The notes beneath the pieces are model-generated. The model was not told the DNA's origin. It saw nothing but the letters and a program-made list of their open reading frames with translations, and did not search any database. Below, one piece after another: positions 26,840-34,673 of a stretch of 64,000 bases of DNA. Within the stretch, counting starts at the first letter, position 1, and the number at the start of each line of letters is the position of its first letter. A program made the translations under genes and the position numbers. Origin of the DNA: Ruminococcus sp. (GTDB lineage: Bacteria > Bacillota > Clostridia > Oscillospirales > Ruminococcaceae); NCBI RefSeq assembly GCF_019423705.1, contig NZ_JAHZAX010000002.1, positions 124,001 through 188,000 on the forward strand. Direction: 5' to 3'.

Positions 26840-27217
26840 ATGAACGATTTTCTTAAAATTGCCGATAAGGTGTTCAAGCCTGTTGTAACTATCGCAGGAA
26901 TTATTCTTGGTCTTGCTGTTACATATGGCGCCGGAAGCTACCTTTCATTCGCTAGTGTAGCTTACGGCGGTTTCTACACATTTATTTATGTATTGCTCTG
27001 GATAGCATTTATCGTACTTATCATTTGCGGAGTTTACGCACTCTTCAAAAAGTACGCAGCTGCCGTTCCACAGCAGACAAACAACAATGTGCAGTCAGCT
27101 GCTCCTGCACAGGCTCAGCCACAGAACAACGGCGCTACATACTGCCCTACTTGCGGCGGAAGCGTTCCAGCAGGCAATCAGTTCTGCCCTAACTGCGGCA
27201 ACAAGATAAATCAGTAA
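26840..27217 (+). CDS. small two-helix membrane protein with C-terminal zinc ribbon
   Basis: The 125 residues start with an amphipathic segment, then two membrane helices (about 16-38 and 46-68), a Gln/Ala/Asn-rich linker (about 72-95) and a zinc ribbon YCPTCGG...FCPNCGN at the C-terminus. Both tails should face the cytoplasm. GGAGGG precedes the ATG and a strong terminator follows. A role as a membrane-bound adaptor is possible but unproven. The promoter is unusually good for a hypothetical gene. Confidence 0.85.
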   Translation: MNDFLKIADKVFKPVVTIAGIILGLAVTYGAGSYLSFASVAYGGFYTFIYVLLWIAFIVLIICGVYALFKKYAAAVPQQTNNNVQSAAPAQAQPQNNGATYCPTCGGSVPAGNQFCPNCGNKINQ

Positions 27218-27231
27218 TAGCTAACAGCATA

Positions 27232-27273
27232 AAAAAATCCCCGATGAGCACAAAGCTTATCGGGGATTTTTTT
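27232..27273 (+). terminator. terminator of the zinc-ribbon gene
   Basis: AATCCCCGAT (27236-27245) pairs with ATCGGGGATT (27259-27268) and is followed by seven T in all. Confidence 0.95.
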
Positions 27274-27298
27274 GCGTATCTGGTTATAAAAACAGTAA

Positions 27299-27326
27299 CG
27301 CCGTGACGAAAATATCCGTCACGGCG
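27299..27326 (-). terminator. hairpin downstream of tRNA-Lys
   Basis: A perfect 10-bp stem CGCCGTGACG/CGTCACGGCG lies 6 nt after the tRNA 3' end on the minus strand, followed by TTACTGTTTTT. It is the probable terminator of the tRNA-Lys unit. Confidence 0.75.
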
Positions 27327-27332
27327 AATAAC

Positions 27333-27408
27333 TGGTGAGCTATCGGGGATTCGAACCCCGGACCCTTTGATTAAAAGTCAAATGCTCTGCCGACTGAGCT
27401 AATAACTC
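27333..27408 (-). tRNA. tRNA-Lys (anticodon TTT)
   Basis: The 76-nt cloverleaf has acceptor stem GAGTTAT/ATAGCTC with one G-U pair, D arm AGCTCAGTCGGCAGAGC, anticodon stem TTTGA/TCAAA with loop CTTTTAA, T loop GGTTCGAATCC, and an encoded CCA. It has a full-consensus promoter directly upstream. Confidence 0.97.
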
Positions 27409-27432
27409 ATATCGTCTCACAACGACTTAATT

Positions 27433-27461
27433 ATTATACCAATTTTTTATGAGTTTGTCAA
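27433..27461 (-). promoter_or_regulatory. tRNA-Lys promoter
   Basis: TTGACA (27456-27461), 17 nt, TATAAT (27433-27438) on the minus strand; both boxes are perfect, 24 nt before the mature tRNA. Confidence 0.9.
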
Positions 27462-27542
27462 GGGGTTTTGAAATATTTTTTCGATTTTTCCAAACTGCAC
27501 ATATTATAGTAAAATAGCTGTGAGAACTTGTGATATAAATAA

Positions 27543-27577
27543 CAAAAATGCGGCCGAAATAAAGCTCTCGACCACAT
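27543..27577 (-). terminator. eno terminator
   Basis: ATGTGGTCGA pairs with TCGGCCGCAT (10 bp with two G-U pairs), followed by TTTTTGTTATTT on the minus strand, 25 nt after the eno stop. Confidence 0.85.
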
Positions 27578-27602
27578 TATGTTAACAGTATGAACCAACC
27601 TA

Positions 27603-28898
27603 TTATCTTGTTACGTTAAAAGCCTTGATACCTGGGTAAACTGCGCTGTCGCCAAGCTCTTCTTCAATTCTGAGAAGCTGATTGTACTTTGCAACACGCT
27701 CGCTTCTGCTTGGTGCGCCTGTCTTGATCTGGCAAGTGTTAAGTGCAACAGCAAGGTCAGCGATAGTTGTATCAGCAGTTTCACCCGAACGGTGTGAAGA
27801 AATTGCTGTGTAACCAGCCTTGTGAGCCATCTTGATAGCTTCAAGTGTCTCAGATACAGAACCGATCTGATTGAGCTTGATAAGGATAGAGTTGCCGCAG
27901 CCGAGCTCGATACCCTTTGCAAGTCTCTCTGTGTTTGTTACGAAGAGATCGTCGCCAACGAGCTGTACCTTGCCGCCAAGCTCCTTAGTAAGAAGCTGCC
28001 AGCCTTCCCAGTCTTCTTCATCAAGTGCGTCCTCAATAGAGATGATAGGATACTTCTCAACAAGCTTCTTCCAATGCTCGATAAGCTCTGCTGATGTGAA
28101 CTTTGTGCCAGCCTTTGGCAGAACATATTCACCCTTCTGTGAACCCTTCCATTCGCTTGAAGCAGCGTCCATTGCGATCATAAAGTCCTTGCCCGGTTCA
28201 TAACCTGCGTTCTTTACAGCCTCGAGGATATACTGTATAGCCTCTTCATCGCTTGCAAGGTCAGGAGCAAAGCCGCCCTCATCACCGACAGATGTTGCAA
28301 GACCCTTTGACTTGAGCAGAGCTGCAAGTGCGTGGAAAACTTCTGCGCACCAACGAAGTGCTTCCTTGAAGCTTGGTGCGCCAACTGGCATGATCATAAA
28401 TTCCTGTACGTCAACTGTATTTGCAGCGTGTGCACCGCCATTAAGAATGTTCATCATTGGAACTGGAAGTCTGTTTCCGGAAATGCCGCCAAGGAATCTA
28501 TAAAGCGGGATATCAAGAGAGATAGAAGCTGCTCTTGCACTTGCGATAGATACAGCAAGGATAGCGTTTGCGCCAAGCTTTGACTTATCCTTTGTGCCGT
28601 CAGCCTTGATCATTGCGTTATCAATAGCATAAATGTCAGAAGCGTCCATTCCGCAGATAGTTTCGTTGATAACTGTGTTGATGTTCTCTACAGCCTTTGT
28701 TACGCCCTTACCACAATATCTGCCCTTGTCGCCGTCACGAAGCTCAAGGGCTTCAAACTCACCTGTGGAAGCGCCGCTTGGAGCTGTGCCTCTGCCTACT
28801 GTTCCGTCTGCAAGATATACTTCAGCTTCAACTGTTGGATTTCCTCTGGAGTCCAGAATTTCACGTCCTACTACTTTTACGATCTCAAGATAGTTCAT
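27603..28898 (-). CDS. eno: enolase
   Basis: Enolase converts 2-phosphoglycerate to phosphoenolpyruvate in glycolysis. The 431 residues show the family motifs GREILDSRGNPTVE, GAHAANTVD, SVGDEGGFAPDL, ISIEDALDEEDW and SHRSGETADT. The coding start is ATG 28898 with AGGAGC upstream. The open frame continues upstream to 29045, but that part runs through the structured leader and is not coding. The gene has its own promoter bracketed by two palindromes, and a three-way-junction leader. A terminator follows. Confidence 0.97.
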   Translation of the reverse strand: MNYLEIVKVVGREILDSRGNPTVEAEVYLADGTVGRGTAPSGASTGEFEALELRDGDKGRYCGKGVTKAVENINTVINETICGMDASDIYAIDNAMIKADGTKDKSKLGANAILAVSIASARAASISLDIPLYRFLGGISGNRLPVPMMNILNGGAHAANTVDVQEFMIMPVGAPSFKEALRWCAEVFHALAALLKSKGLATSVGDEGGFAPDLASDEEAIQYILEAVKNAGYEPGKDFMIAMDAASSEWKGSQKGEYVLPKAGTKFTSAELIEHWKKLVEKYPIISIEDALDEEDWEGWQLLTKELGGKVQLVGDDLFVTNTERLAKGIELGCGNSILIKLNQIGSVSETLEAIKMAHKAGYTAISSHRSGETADTTIADLAVALNTCQIKTGAPSRSERVAKYNQLLRIEEELGDSAVYPGIKAFNVTR

Positions 28899-28924
28899 AA
28901 TATTAAGCTCCTTTTTGATAATTA

Positions 28925-28996
28925 TGCAGACTGACCCGAACGCACAACCATTCGGGCAGATAACATTTCGCTCATTGTTATCAAGAGAAGTCTGCA
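28925..28996 (-). promoter_or_regulatory. three-way-junction RNA in the eno leader (candidate cis-regulatory RNA)
   Basis: Reading the minus strand, a 7-bp closing helix (TGCAGAC/GTCTGCA, 28990-28996 with 28925-28931) holds two hairpins. The first is TGATAACA-type, GATAACA/TGTTATC (7 bp, 10-nt loop); the second is CCCGAA/TTCGGG (6 bp, 10-nt loop). Joining segments are about 7, 2 and 3 nt. It ends 26 nt before the ATG. I compared it by eye with fluoride, purine, TPP, preQ1 and c-di-GMP riboswitches and found no match. Confidence 0.6.
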
Positions 28997-29012
28997 ATGA
29001 TTTATTCTCGCA

Positions 29013-29028
29013 GTTAGTGTATACTAAC
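29013..29028. promoter_or_regulatory. eno operator-like palindrome, downstream copy
   Basis: Perfect inverted repeat GTTAGT-GTAT-ACTAAC, located just downstream of the -10 box, at or next to the expected transcription start. Confidence 0.6.
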
Positions 29029-29035
29029 CTATTTA

Positions 29036-29064
29036 ATATTAGCACATTTATATCGGCCTGTCAA
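29036..29064 (-). promoter_or_regulatory. eno promoter
   Basis: A perfect TTGACA (29059-29064), 17 nt and TAATAT (29036-29041) on the minus strand. The predicted start near 29029 gives a leader of about 130 nt. Further upstream TTGAAA/TATTAT at about 29119-29146 might be a second promoter. Confidence 0.7.
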
Positions 29065-29069
29065 TCTTG

Positions 29070-29085
29070 GTTAGATGTTTCTAAC
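29070..29085. promoter_or_regulatory. eno operator-like palindrome, upstream copy
   Basis: Perfect inverted repeat GTTAGA-TGTT-TCTAAC, 5 nt upstream of the -35 box. It has the same 6-4-6 architecture and GTTAG/CTAAC arms as the downstream copy; centres are 57 nt apart. Confidence 0.6.
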
Positions 29086-29187
29086 TTATTTTATATACCT
29101 GCACAAAACTGATCTCTTATAATACTTATCTTGATAACAATTTCAACAATCTGTTAGATAAAGTAAACTGTATGATAATAGCATAAA

Positions 29188-29219
29188 CAAAAAGCAGGCA
29201 ACTATTCACGCCGCCTGCT
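29188..29219 (-). terminator. terminator of the LytTR regulator gene
   Basis: AGCAGGC (29193-29199) pairs with GCCTGCT (29213-29219); TTTTTGTTT follows on the minus strand. Confidence 0.88.
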
Positions 29220-29244
29220 CGAATGTACTTTATTATTCAAATTT

Positions 29245-29964
29245 TTACCGCTGACCCATTTCAAGATAAAACTGCTTCTCGATGAGTTTTGCCCTGTTCG
29301 CCTTGCTGACAGGCAGGATAAGACCGTTTCTAAGCTCTACGTGGTCGGCACAGAAGCTTTCAACATAGCCGAGATTTACGATAAACGACTGATGTATCCT
29401 GCAAAATCGTGTGTCCTTGATATTGTTCTCAAGGTTCTCCATCGTGCTGTAAAACTTGTATTCCTTATCAGCTGTGTGGAGATACATAAGCCGTTTTTCG
29501 TTCTCAAAATAAATTATATCGTCATAGCTGAACTTGAATTTCTTGCGCATATACTTGAATGTGAACGCCCTGTTGTCATTATAATACACACGGATATACT
29601 TGCTCAGCACCTCGTCAACTGCCTCATAGGTGATAGGCTTGACGAGAAAATTCATAACATCGTGCTTGAAAAGCTCATTGGCATAAGACGATATTGCCGA
29701 CACAAACACAATGCGCATTTGCTCGTTGCCCATTTCATTTCGCAGAAAATTCACCGCTTCAATGCCGTTCATATCACCAAGCTCGATATCCATAAAAAGC
29801 AGGTCGAAATCTTCGCCACGCTTCATGTCCTCGCAGAAACGTTCCGCAGTATAATATGTAGAAACATCAAGCTTTATACCCTTGCTGTTTGCAGAGCGGT
29901 TCAGATAGCCGTCAAGCTGTGAACAAAAGGCATTGATATCGTCAACTATTGCTATTCTAATCAC
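29245..29964 (-). CDS. LytTR-family response regulator (AgrA/LytR type)
   Basis: The receiver domain (residues 1-120) has the acidic pair 8/9, phosphoacceptor aspartate 59 (LLFMDIELG) and lysine 109 (FLVKP). The C-terminal half (about 135-239) is a LytTR DNA-binding domain (RFCRIHQSFIVNLGYV). The 239 residues are the normal size. Start is GTG 29964 with GGAGGG 7 nt upstream. No histidine kinase lies next to it, so it is an orphan here. It is divergent from the alcohol dehydrogenase gene and has its own promoter and terminator. Confidence 0.92.
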   Translation of the reverse strand: MIRIAIVDDINAFCSQLDGYLNRSANSKGIKLDVSTYYTAERFCEDMKRGEDFDLLFMDIELGDMNGIEAVNFLRNEMGNEQMRIVFVSAISSYANELFKHDVMNFLVKPITYEAVDEVLSKYIRVYYNDNRAFTFKYMRKKFKFSYDDIIYFENEKRLMYLHTADKEYKFYSTMENLENNIKDTRFCRIHQSFIVNLGYVESFCADHVELRNGLILPVSKANRAKLIEKQFYLEMGQR

Positions 29965-29986
29965 TTAATATCCCTCCGATACTACA

Positions 29987-30015
29987 ATTATAGCAAATAT
30001 CTGCAATAAAATCAA
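29987..30015 (-). promoter_or_regulatory. LytTR gene promoter
   Basis: TTGATT (30010-30015), 17 nt, TATAAT (29987-29992) on the minus strand. Confidence 0.7.
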
Positions 30016-30067
30016 TAAATTTTCTAGTACAAAAATTCTACATTTTATGACATCAATTCTAGGCTTA

Positions 30068-30096
30068 TTGACATATCATTGCGGTTGTATTATACT
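30068..30096 (+). promoter_or_regulatory. alcohol dehydrogenase promoter
   Basis: TTGACA (30068-30073), 17 nt, TATACT (30091-30096). The two divergent -35 boxes in this gap are only about 50 nt apart, leaving room for shared control. Confidence 0.75.
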
Positions 30097-30118
30097 AAAA
30101 GCATAGAAAATCAGAGAA

Positions 30119-31213
30119 ATGAGTGATCTTATGTTTTTTAATCTTCCAACGAAAATGTATCACGAGCATAACTGTGTTTCGGCTCACGCTGATGAGCTCT
30201 GCTCACTTGGCACAAAGGCTCTTATCATCACGGGTCAGAGTTCATCTAAAAAGAATGGCTCTCTTGAGGACGTAACAGCCGCTCTTGACGGACACAAAAT
30301 CGCCTATGCTATTTTTGATAAGATAGAGGAAAATCCTTCCGTCGAAACTGTTATCGCCGCCGCAATTTTCGGCATATCGGAAAAAGCAGACTTTGTTATC
30401 GGCATTGGCGGAGGTTCGCCATTGGACGCTTCAAAGGCTGTTGCTTTGCTTATAGCAAACGGCGTTTTTGATAAAGACTTTCTTTACACAACAAATAAAA
30501 ACGCCCCTCACCTACCCGTTGCCGCTGTTCCGACCACTTGCGGAACAGGTTCAGAGGTAACAGGCGTATCAGTTCTCACCCTTCACGAGGATCACACAAA
30601 GAAGTCTATCGCACATCAGATATTCCCCGATATAGCACTTGTTGACAGCAAATATCTTAAAACTGCGCCAAAGTCCGTCCTCATAAGCACGGCTCTTGAC
30701 GCTTTGGCTCACCTTTGTGAAAGTTATCTGCACGTTAAGGCTGACGCTTACAGCCATATGAGCGCCGAAAAAGGTCTCTCAGTATGGGGCGGCGTTAAAC
30801 AGGCGCTACTTGACGGCGAATTTTCCGACGACACACTTGACAAACTTATGGCAGCTTCTGTTATGGCAGGCATTTCCATACGTCTAACAGGAACTTCCCT
30901 GCCCCACGGTCTCAGCTATCGTGTGACGTATGAATGCAAAATGGTGCACGGAAAAGCCTGTGCAGTATTTCTGCCGGCATTTATCGACAATGCACCCGAT
31001 GAGTACAAGCACAGGATACTTGAACTGCTTGGCTTTGAGCGTTTCTCTGATCTGAAACGATTTGTTGAAACCCTCTGCGCCGACTGCGAGATACCGCAGG
31101 ATATTTTAGAGCTTTCCATAGCCGATATGCTGAAAAACAAGACAAAGCTTGCAAGCGCCTGCTATCCTATTGATGAGAATATGCTTAGAAAGATCACCGA
31201 AGATTACTGCTAA
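30119..31213 (+). CDS. iron-containing alcohol dehydrogenase
   Basis: This is a group III NAD(P)H-dependent alcohol dehydrogenase family member. It has the nucleotide-binding GIGGGSPLDASKA (about 97-109), PTTCGTGSE, and metal-binding residues in DALAHLCES and LPHGLSYR with a later H in KMVHGKACAVF. The 364 residues are near the usual 380. The exact alcohol or aldehyde is unknown; 1,3-propanediol or butanol dehydrogenase-like activity is typical. The start is ambiguous: ATG 30119 has a weak AGAG site, and ATG 30131 (MFFNLPTKM) fits family N-termini and has GAGTG 5 nt upstream. Confidence 0.9.
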   Translation: MSDLMFFNLPTKMYHEHNCVSAHADELCSLGTKALIITGQSSSKKNGSLEDVTAALDGHKIAYAIFDKIEENPSVETVIAAAIFGISEKADFVIGIGGGSPLDASKAVALLIANGVFDKDFLYTTNKNAPHLPVAAVPTTCGTGSEVTGVSVLTLHEDHTKKSIAHQIFPDIALVDSKYLKTAPKSVLISTALDALAHLCESYLHVKADAYSHMSAEKGLSVWGGVKQALLDGEFSDDTLDKLMAASVMAGISIRLTGTSLPHGLSYRVTYECKMVHGKACAVFLPAFIDNAPDEYKHRILELLGFERFSDLKRFVETLCADCEIPQDILELSIADMLKNKTKLASACYPIDENMLRKITEDYC

Positions 31214-31254
31214 AAAACACCTCCGACAGAGAATTTCCGTCGGAGGTGTTTTTT
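31214..31254 (+). terminator. bidirectional terminator
   Basis: A perfect 12-bp stem AACACCTCCGAC/GTCGGAGGTGTT is flanked by A6 and T6. It serves the dehydrogenase and the convergent GH13 gene. Confidence 0.95.
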
Positions 31255-32788
31255 ATTCCTTGATAAACACGGCAGTCGAGCCATCGATCTTTAGCTTTCC
31301 GCCGTCAATAACAGCATTTCCTCCAACCTTATAAGTGATATCGCCGCTGACGTCAAGCTTTGCGCTCTGAGCGGACGGGTTGATCGCTACGATAAAGCTT
31401 TCGCTGTCGTCCTTACGCCTGTAAACGAGGGGATATCCGTCAGAGATAAACTCGATCTCACCCTTGCTTTGAAGCGCCGTGTGAGCCATTCTGAACTTGA
31501 TAAGGCGCTTTACCTCGCTTCTCAGAGAGTTTTCGTCCTGCGACTGGCTTTCAGCGTCGGGACGATCAGCTGCGCTGTCCTGCTGGATATAGAGCTTTTC
31601 CTTTGAAGCGGACGAGAAACCGGCATTGAGGCTCTTATCCCATTGCATTGGCGAACGTGAACCTGTTCTGCCATAACCGCCTTCAACTGAGGTCAGCCCC
31701 TCAACATATCGCATACCGATCTCATCGCCATAATAGATGAACGGAGCGCCCGGCATTGAAAGCAGGAATGCAAAAGCGATCTTCATTTCATCTTGGTCAA
31801 GATTTCTCGCAAGCCTGTCCATATCGTGGTTGCCCGATGGGATACAAATAAGACCTTTGCCGTCTGTTTTGCCGTAATTTGTCTTATAAGCCGCTACAAA
31901 TTCCTTTGCCGAGCCCTTGCCACGCTTTGAGAAATAAGGCTCTTCACATCTGAAAAGATCGTTGTAATGAGAAGGGCCGAAGTGCAGCAAAAAGTCCATA
32001 TGGAAACCGCCGATTATGGACTTGTCAGGCTCGCCCCACTCTGATACCATTGCGGCGTGTGGAAACTCCTCATCAAGAAATTCTCTCACATTCTGCCAAA
32101 GTGCGATAGTACCCTTGCTGTCCTCATCATTCTTTACAAGCGAACCCGCCATATCAACACGGAAACCGTCGCAGCCTGCTGAAAGCCAAAAGCGCATAAT
32201 ATCTTTGAGTGCTTCAATGGTAGCTTTAGGGCCCTCGGCGTCCATTGGCTGCTGCCATTTTTTGTTCGGGTCTGGCTTATAGAAACCGTAATTCAGCGCT
32301 GGCTGATGGGAGAAAAAGTTTACAGCGCAAGAGCCGTCTCTGTCAGAAATGCCACGAATACAGCCCATACCCTGCGGCTCTTCCCAAATGCAATTCGTCC
32401 ACACATAACGGTCGGTGAACTCGTTGCGCTCAGCTTTCATCGACTCTTTGAACCACTTGTGTGTCACCGCCGTATGACCCGGCACAAGGTCAAGAATAAC
32501 GTGCATACCACGCTTGTGTGCTTCATTGAACAGATCGACCAGGTCCTGATTTGTGCCGTATCTAGGCGCAACTGTGTAATAATCCTCGACGTCATAACCA
32601 GCGTCACCAAAAGGCGACATAAAGCAAGGATTTATCCATATCGCCGTACAGCCAAGCTCTTGGATATAGTCAAGCTTTTCAATAATGCCCTTGATATCGC
32701 CGATTCCGTCGGCGTTGGTGTCATTAAATGACTGTGGGTAGATCTCGTAAAATACTGCGTTATCGAGCCATTCGGGCTGTTTTGTCAT
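31253..32788 (-). CDS. GH13 alpha-glucosidase-type glycoside hydrolase
   Basis: This alpha-amylase superfamily protein of 511 residues has the conserved regions LDLVPGHT (99-106), GFRVDMA with nucleophile aspartate 212, VSEWGE with acid/base glutamate 250, and SGNHD with transition-state aspartate 322. The N-terminus (FYEIYPQSFNDTNADGIGD) is of the oligo-1,6-glucosidase/alpha-glucosidase group. No signal peptide is present, so it should act on imported malto- or isomalto-oligosaccharides. It lies 29 nt downstream of an AraC gene and is probably in the same transcript. Confidence 0.93.
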   Translation of the reverse strand: MTKQPEWLDNAVFYEIYPQSFNDTNADGIGDIKGIIEKLDYIQELGCTAIWINPCFMSPFGDAGYDVEDYYTVAPRYGTNQDLVDLFNEAHKRGMHVILDLVPGHTAVTHKWFKESMKAERNEFTDRYVWTNCIWEEPQGMGCIRGISDRDGSCAVNFFSHQPALNYGFYKPDPNKKWQQPMDAEGPKATIEALKDIMRFWLSAGCDGFRVDMAGSLVKNDEDSKGTIALWQNVREFLDEEFPHAAMVSEWGEPDKSIIGGFHMDFLLHFGPSHYNDLFRCEEPYFSKRGKGSAKEFVAAYKTNYGKTDGKGLICIPSGNHDMDRLARNLDQDEMKIAFAFLLSMPGAPFIYYGDEIGMRYVEGLTSVEGGYGRTGSRSPMQWDKSLNAGFSSASKEKLYIQQDSAADRPDAESQSQDENSLRSEVKRLIKFRMAHTALQSKGEIEFISDGYPLVYRRKDDSESFIVAINPSAQSAKLDVSGDITYKVGGNAVIDGGKLKIDGSTAVFIKE

Positions 32789-32817
32789 AATAATTCCTCC
32801 TAATAAAACTATGATTT

Positions 32818-33600
32818 TTATACGATATTTCTATACTGTGTCGGCGTCTTGCCAAACTGCATTTTAAAGCGCTTCATAAAGCCGTATTCGTTGGAATATC
32901 CGCACCGCTCAGCGATCTCTTTAATGCTCAGATTTGTGGTGATAAGAAGCTGCTTTGCACGCTCCATTCGGGCGTTGATGATATCGCTCATAATGTTCAC
33001 GCCGAACAGTTTTTTGTACAAATGCTGGAAGCCAGAACGGCTCAATCCCATATTTTCCGCAAGGCTGTCAACGTCGGTGATATCCTCGGGCATTGCGTAT
33101 ATTGAGGATCTTAACTGCATAAAGCGGCTGTTGCGGTCTGTGACAATGCAAGAATCTGAATCGGCGTGACGGATAAGTCGGCTGAGTTTCAGCAGAAAGA
33201 TCTCAAGATAGTGCTTCTCAATATCCTCGTGAAATTCTTTCAGCGATTGGTGCTCGTATGCGATAGAGCGGATAAGCTGTGAAAGCTCGTCGATATTGCC
33301 AAGATAAATAATCTCGTCCGAGGGTATGGCAAGTTCACCAAATTTCTGCTGCTCTTCTTTTTCATAGTTAAAATAAAGCCAATCGTCGGTATACACATCG
33401 CCCTGCGCATAATACTTTACAGGCGTATGGGGAGAAAGCAACACAAATGAGTTCTTGTTTACGGAATATTCCTTGCCGTCCACAATAAAAACTGACGGTT
33501 CTTTTATAAGCAGCATAAGAGGGCTTCCGGGTCCTTCGGGACAATCCATAACAAAGTCTTTCTTGTGCTGATAATTATAGCCGATAGCTCCAACGATCAT
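32818..33600 (-). CDS. AraC-family transcriptional regulator
   Basis: The product has an N-terminal sensor half with cupin-like strands (FVLLSPHTPVKYY) and two C-terminal helix-turn-helix motifs (SLAENMGLSRSGFQHLYKKLF and SIKEIAERCGYSNEYGFMKRF), ending TPTQYRNIV as in the family. The start is ATG 33600 with GAGGAG 7 nt upstream, giving 260 residues; the upstream extension to 33639 has no such site. The gene precedes the GH13 hydrolase, so it is likely an oligosaccharide-responsive activator of that operon. Confidence 0.92.
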   Translation of the reverse strand: MIVGAIGYNYQHKKDFVMDCPEGPGSPLMLLIKEPSVFIVDGKEYSVNKNSFVLLSPHTPVKYYAQGDVYTDDWLYFNYEKEEQQKFGELAIPSDEIIYLGNIDELSQLIRSIAYEHQSLKEFHEDIEKHYLEIFLLKLSRLIRHADSDSCIVTDRNSRFMQLRSSIYAMPEDITDVDSLAENMGLSRSGFQHLYKKLFGVNIMSDIINARMERAKQLLITTNLSIKEIAERCGYSNEYGFMKRFKMQFGKTPTQYRNIV

Positions 33601-33629
33601 AGTGCTTCTCCTCAAACTTATTTGTAATA

Positions 33630-33658
33630 ATTGTACCACACAATACCGACGCTGTCAA
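33630..33658 (-). promoter_or_regulatory. AraC-GH13 promoter
   Basis: TTGACA (33653-33658), 17 nt, TACAAT (33630-33635) on the minus strand. Confidence 0.78.
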
Positions 33659-33669
33659 CGTAATAGACA

Positions 33670-33704
33670 CAAAAAACAGCCCCGAGCTGTTGCTCAGGAC
33701 TGTT
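33670..33704 (-). terminator. terminator of the nucleoside importer operon
   Basis: A 13-bp stem with G-U pairs (AACAGTCCTGAGC/GCTCGGGGCTGTT) and 4-nt loop, followed by TTTTTTG on the minus strand. Confidence 0.9.
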
Positions 33705-33713
33705 ATAAATATC

Positions 33714-34673
33714 CTATCTTTCCTCACGGAAATAGTTCACGCCGCAGGAAGCAGGCTGTGAACGCCCTCTCGATTTCTTGACGGACGTGATGATAAGCAC
33801 CAGCGCCGTTACAAGATACGGGAGCATATCGAAAAATGATTCCGGAACTGTAAAGCCGATATTTTTTGGGAAATAATATTTGAGCACCATAAACGCACCA
33901 AAGATATATGCGCCGTAGATAGCTCTTGCAGGATTCCAAACAGCGAAGATAACAAGTGCAACAGCTATCCAGCCGAGGCCGTTTACGCTGTTTGCCATCC
34001 AAACACCGCCGTTTATTACCATTGAACAGAACGCACCGCCGATTCCGCAGATACCGCCGCCGATAAGCACGTTTATGTACTTATACTTCACAACGTTGAT
34101 ACCAACAGCGTCCGCAACGGCTGGGTTTTCACCGATAGTTCTAAGATTAAGACCTACCTTTGTCTTTTTCAGGTAAATGAACATTATCACAGCGATAACG
34201 ATACTGAGATATGTGAACACGTTCTGATTAAAGATAACATCGCCGATTATCGGGATATCGCCAAGAAGGGGTATCTTGACGTCCTTCAGCGCTTTCATAA
34301 CGCCGTCTGAAAGTTTGAGGTTACCTGTTGGCGAAGCTGTTATCATCTGCTCGCCAATGAAGTTTGAAAGACCTGTACCGAATATGGTAAGGGTAAGACC
34401 CGTTACGTTCTGATTTGCCATCATCGTAATTGTGAGAAAAGCGTATACCAGCGACACAAGCACGCCCATAAGGAACGCCATTATTATCGCAAGGGCAAGG
34501 CTGCCCGTCTTGTACGCTGTTATAAAGCCTGTGCAAGCGCCCATTGCCATCGTGCCCTCAACGCCAAGGTTAAGGTGGCCAGACTTCTCGTTCTGTATCT
34601 CGCCGACTGTACCGAAAAGCAGAGGCGTGCCCATATAAACTGCGTGAGCTAAAAATGAAACAAATCTATCCAT
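33714..34673 (-). CDS. BMP-type ABC importer, second permease (NupQ/YufQ-like)
   Basis: This 319-residue integral membrane protein has about eight hydrophobic segments and the motif NLGVEGTMAMGA near the N-terminus, typical of the branched-chain/nucleoside permease family (BPD_transp_2). It overlaps the first permease gene by 8 nt. Together with the preceding genes it matches the Bacillus nupNOPQ (yufNOPQ) nucleoside importer. The C-terminal tail (SCGVNYFREER) is hydrophilic. A strong terminator follows. Confidence 0.92.
   Translation of the reverse strand: MDRFVSFLAHAVYMGTPLLFGTVGEIQNEKSGHLNLGVEGTMAMGACTGFITAYKTGSLALAIIMAFLMGVLVSLVYAFLTITMMANQNVTGLTLTIFGTGLSNFIGEQMITASPTGNLKLSDGVMKALKDVKIPLLGDIPIIGDVIFNQNVFTYLSIVIAVIMFIYLKKTKVGLNLRTIGENPAVADAVGINVVKYKYINVLIGGGICGIGGAFCSMVINGGVWMANSVNGLGWIAVALVIFAVWNPARAIYGAYIFGAFMVLKYYFPKNIGFTVPESFFDMLPYLVTALVLIITSVKKSRGRSQPASCGVNYFREER

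Noticed and set aside
28925..28996. Fluoride, purine, TPP or other known riboswitch at the eno leader
   Set aside because: Characteristic conserved segments of these classes are missing, and the junction strands are too short for a purine aptamer.
28899..29045. In-frame N-terminal extension of enolase by 49 codons
   Set aside because: The extension runs through the promoter-proximal leader and the three-way junction, lacks a ribosome binding site and is foreign to enolases. The ATG at 28898 has AGGAGC in front.
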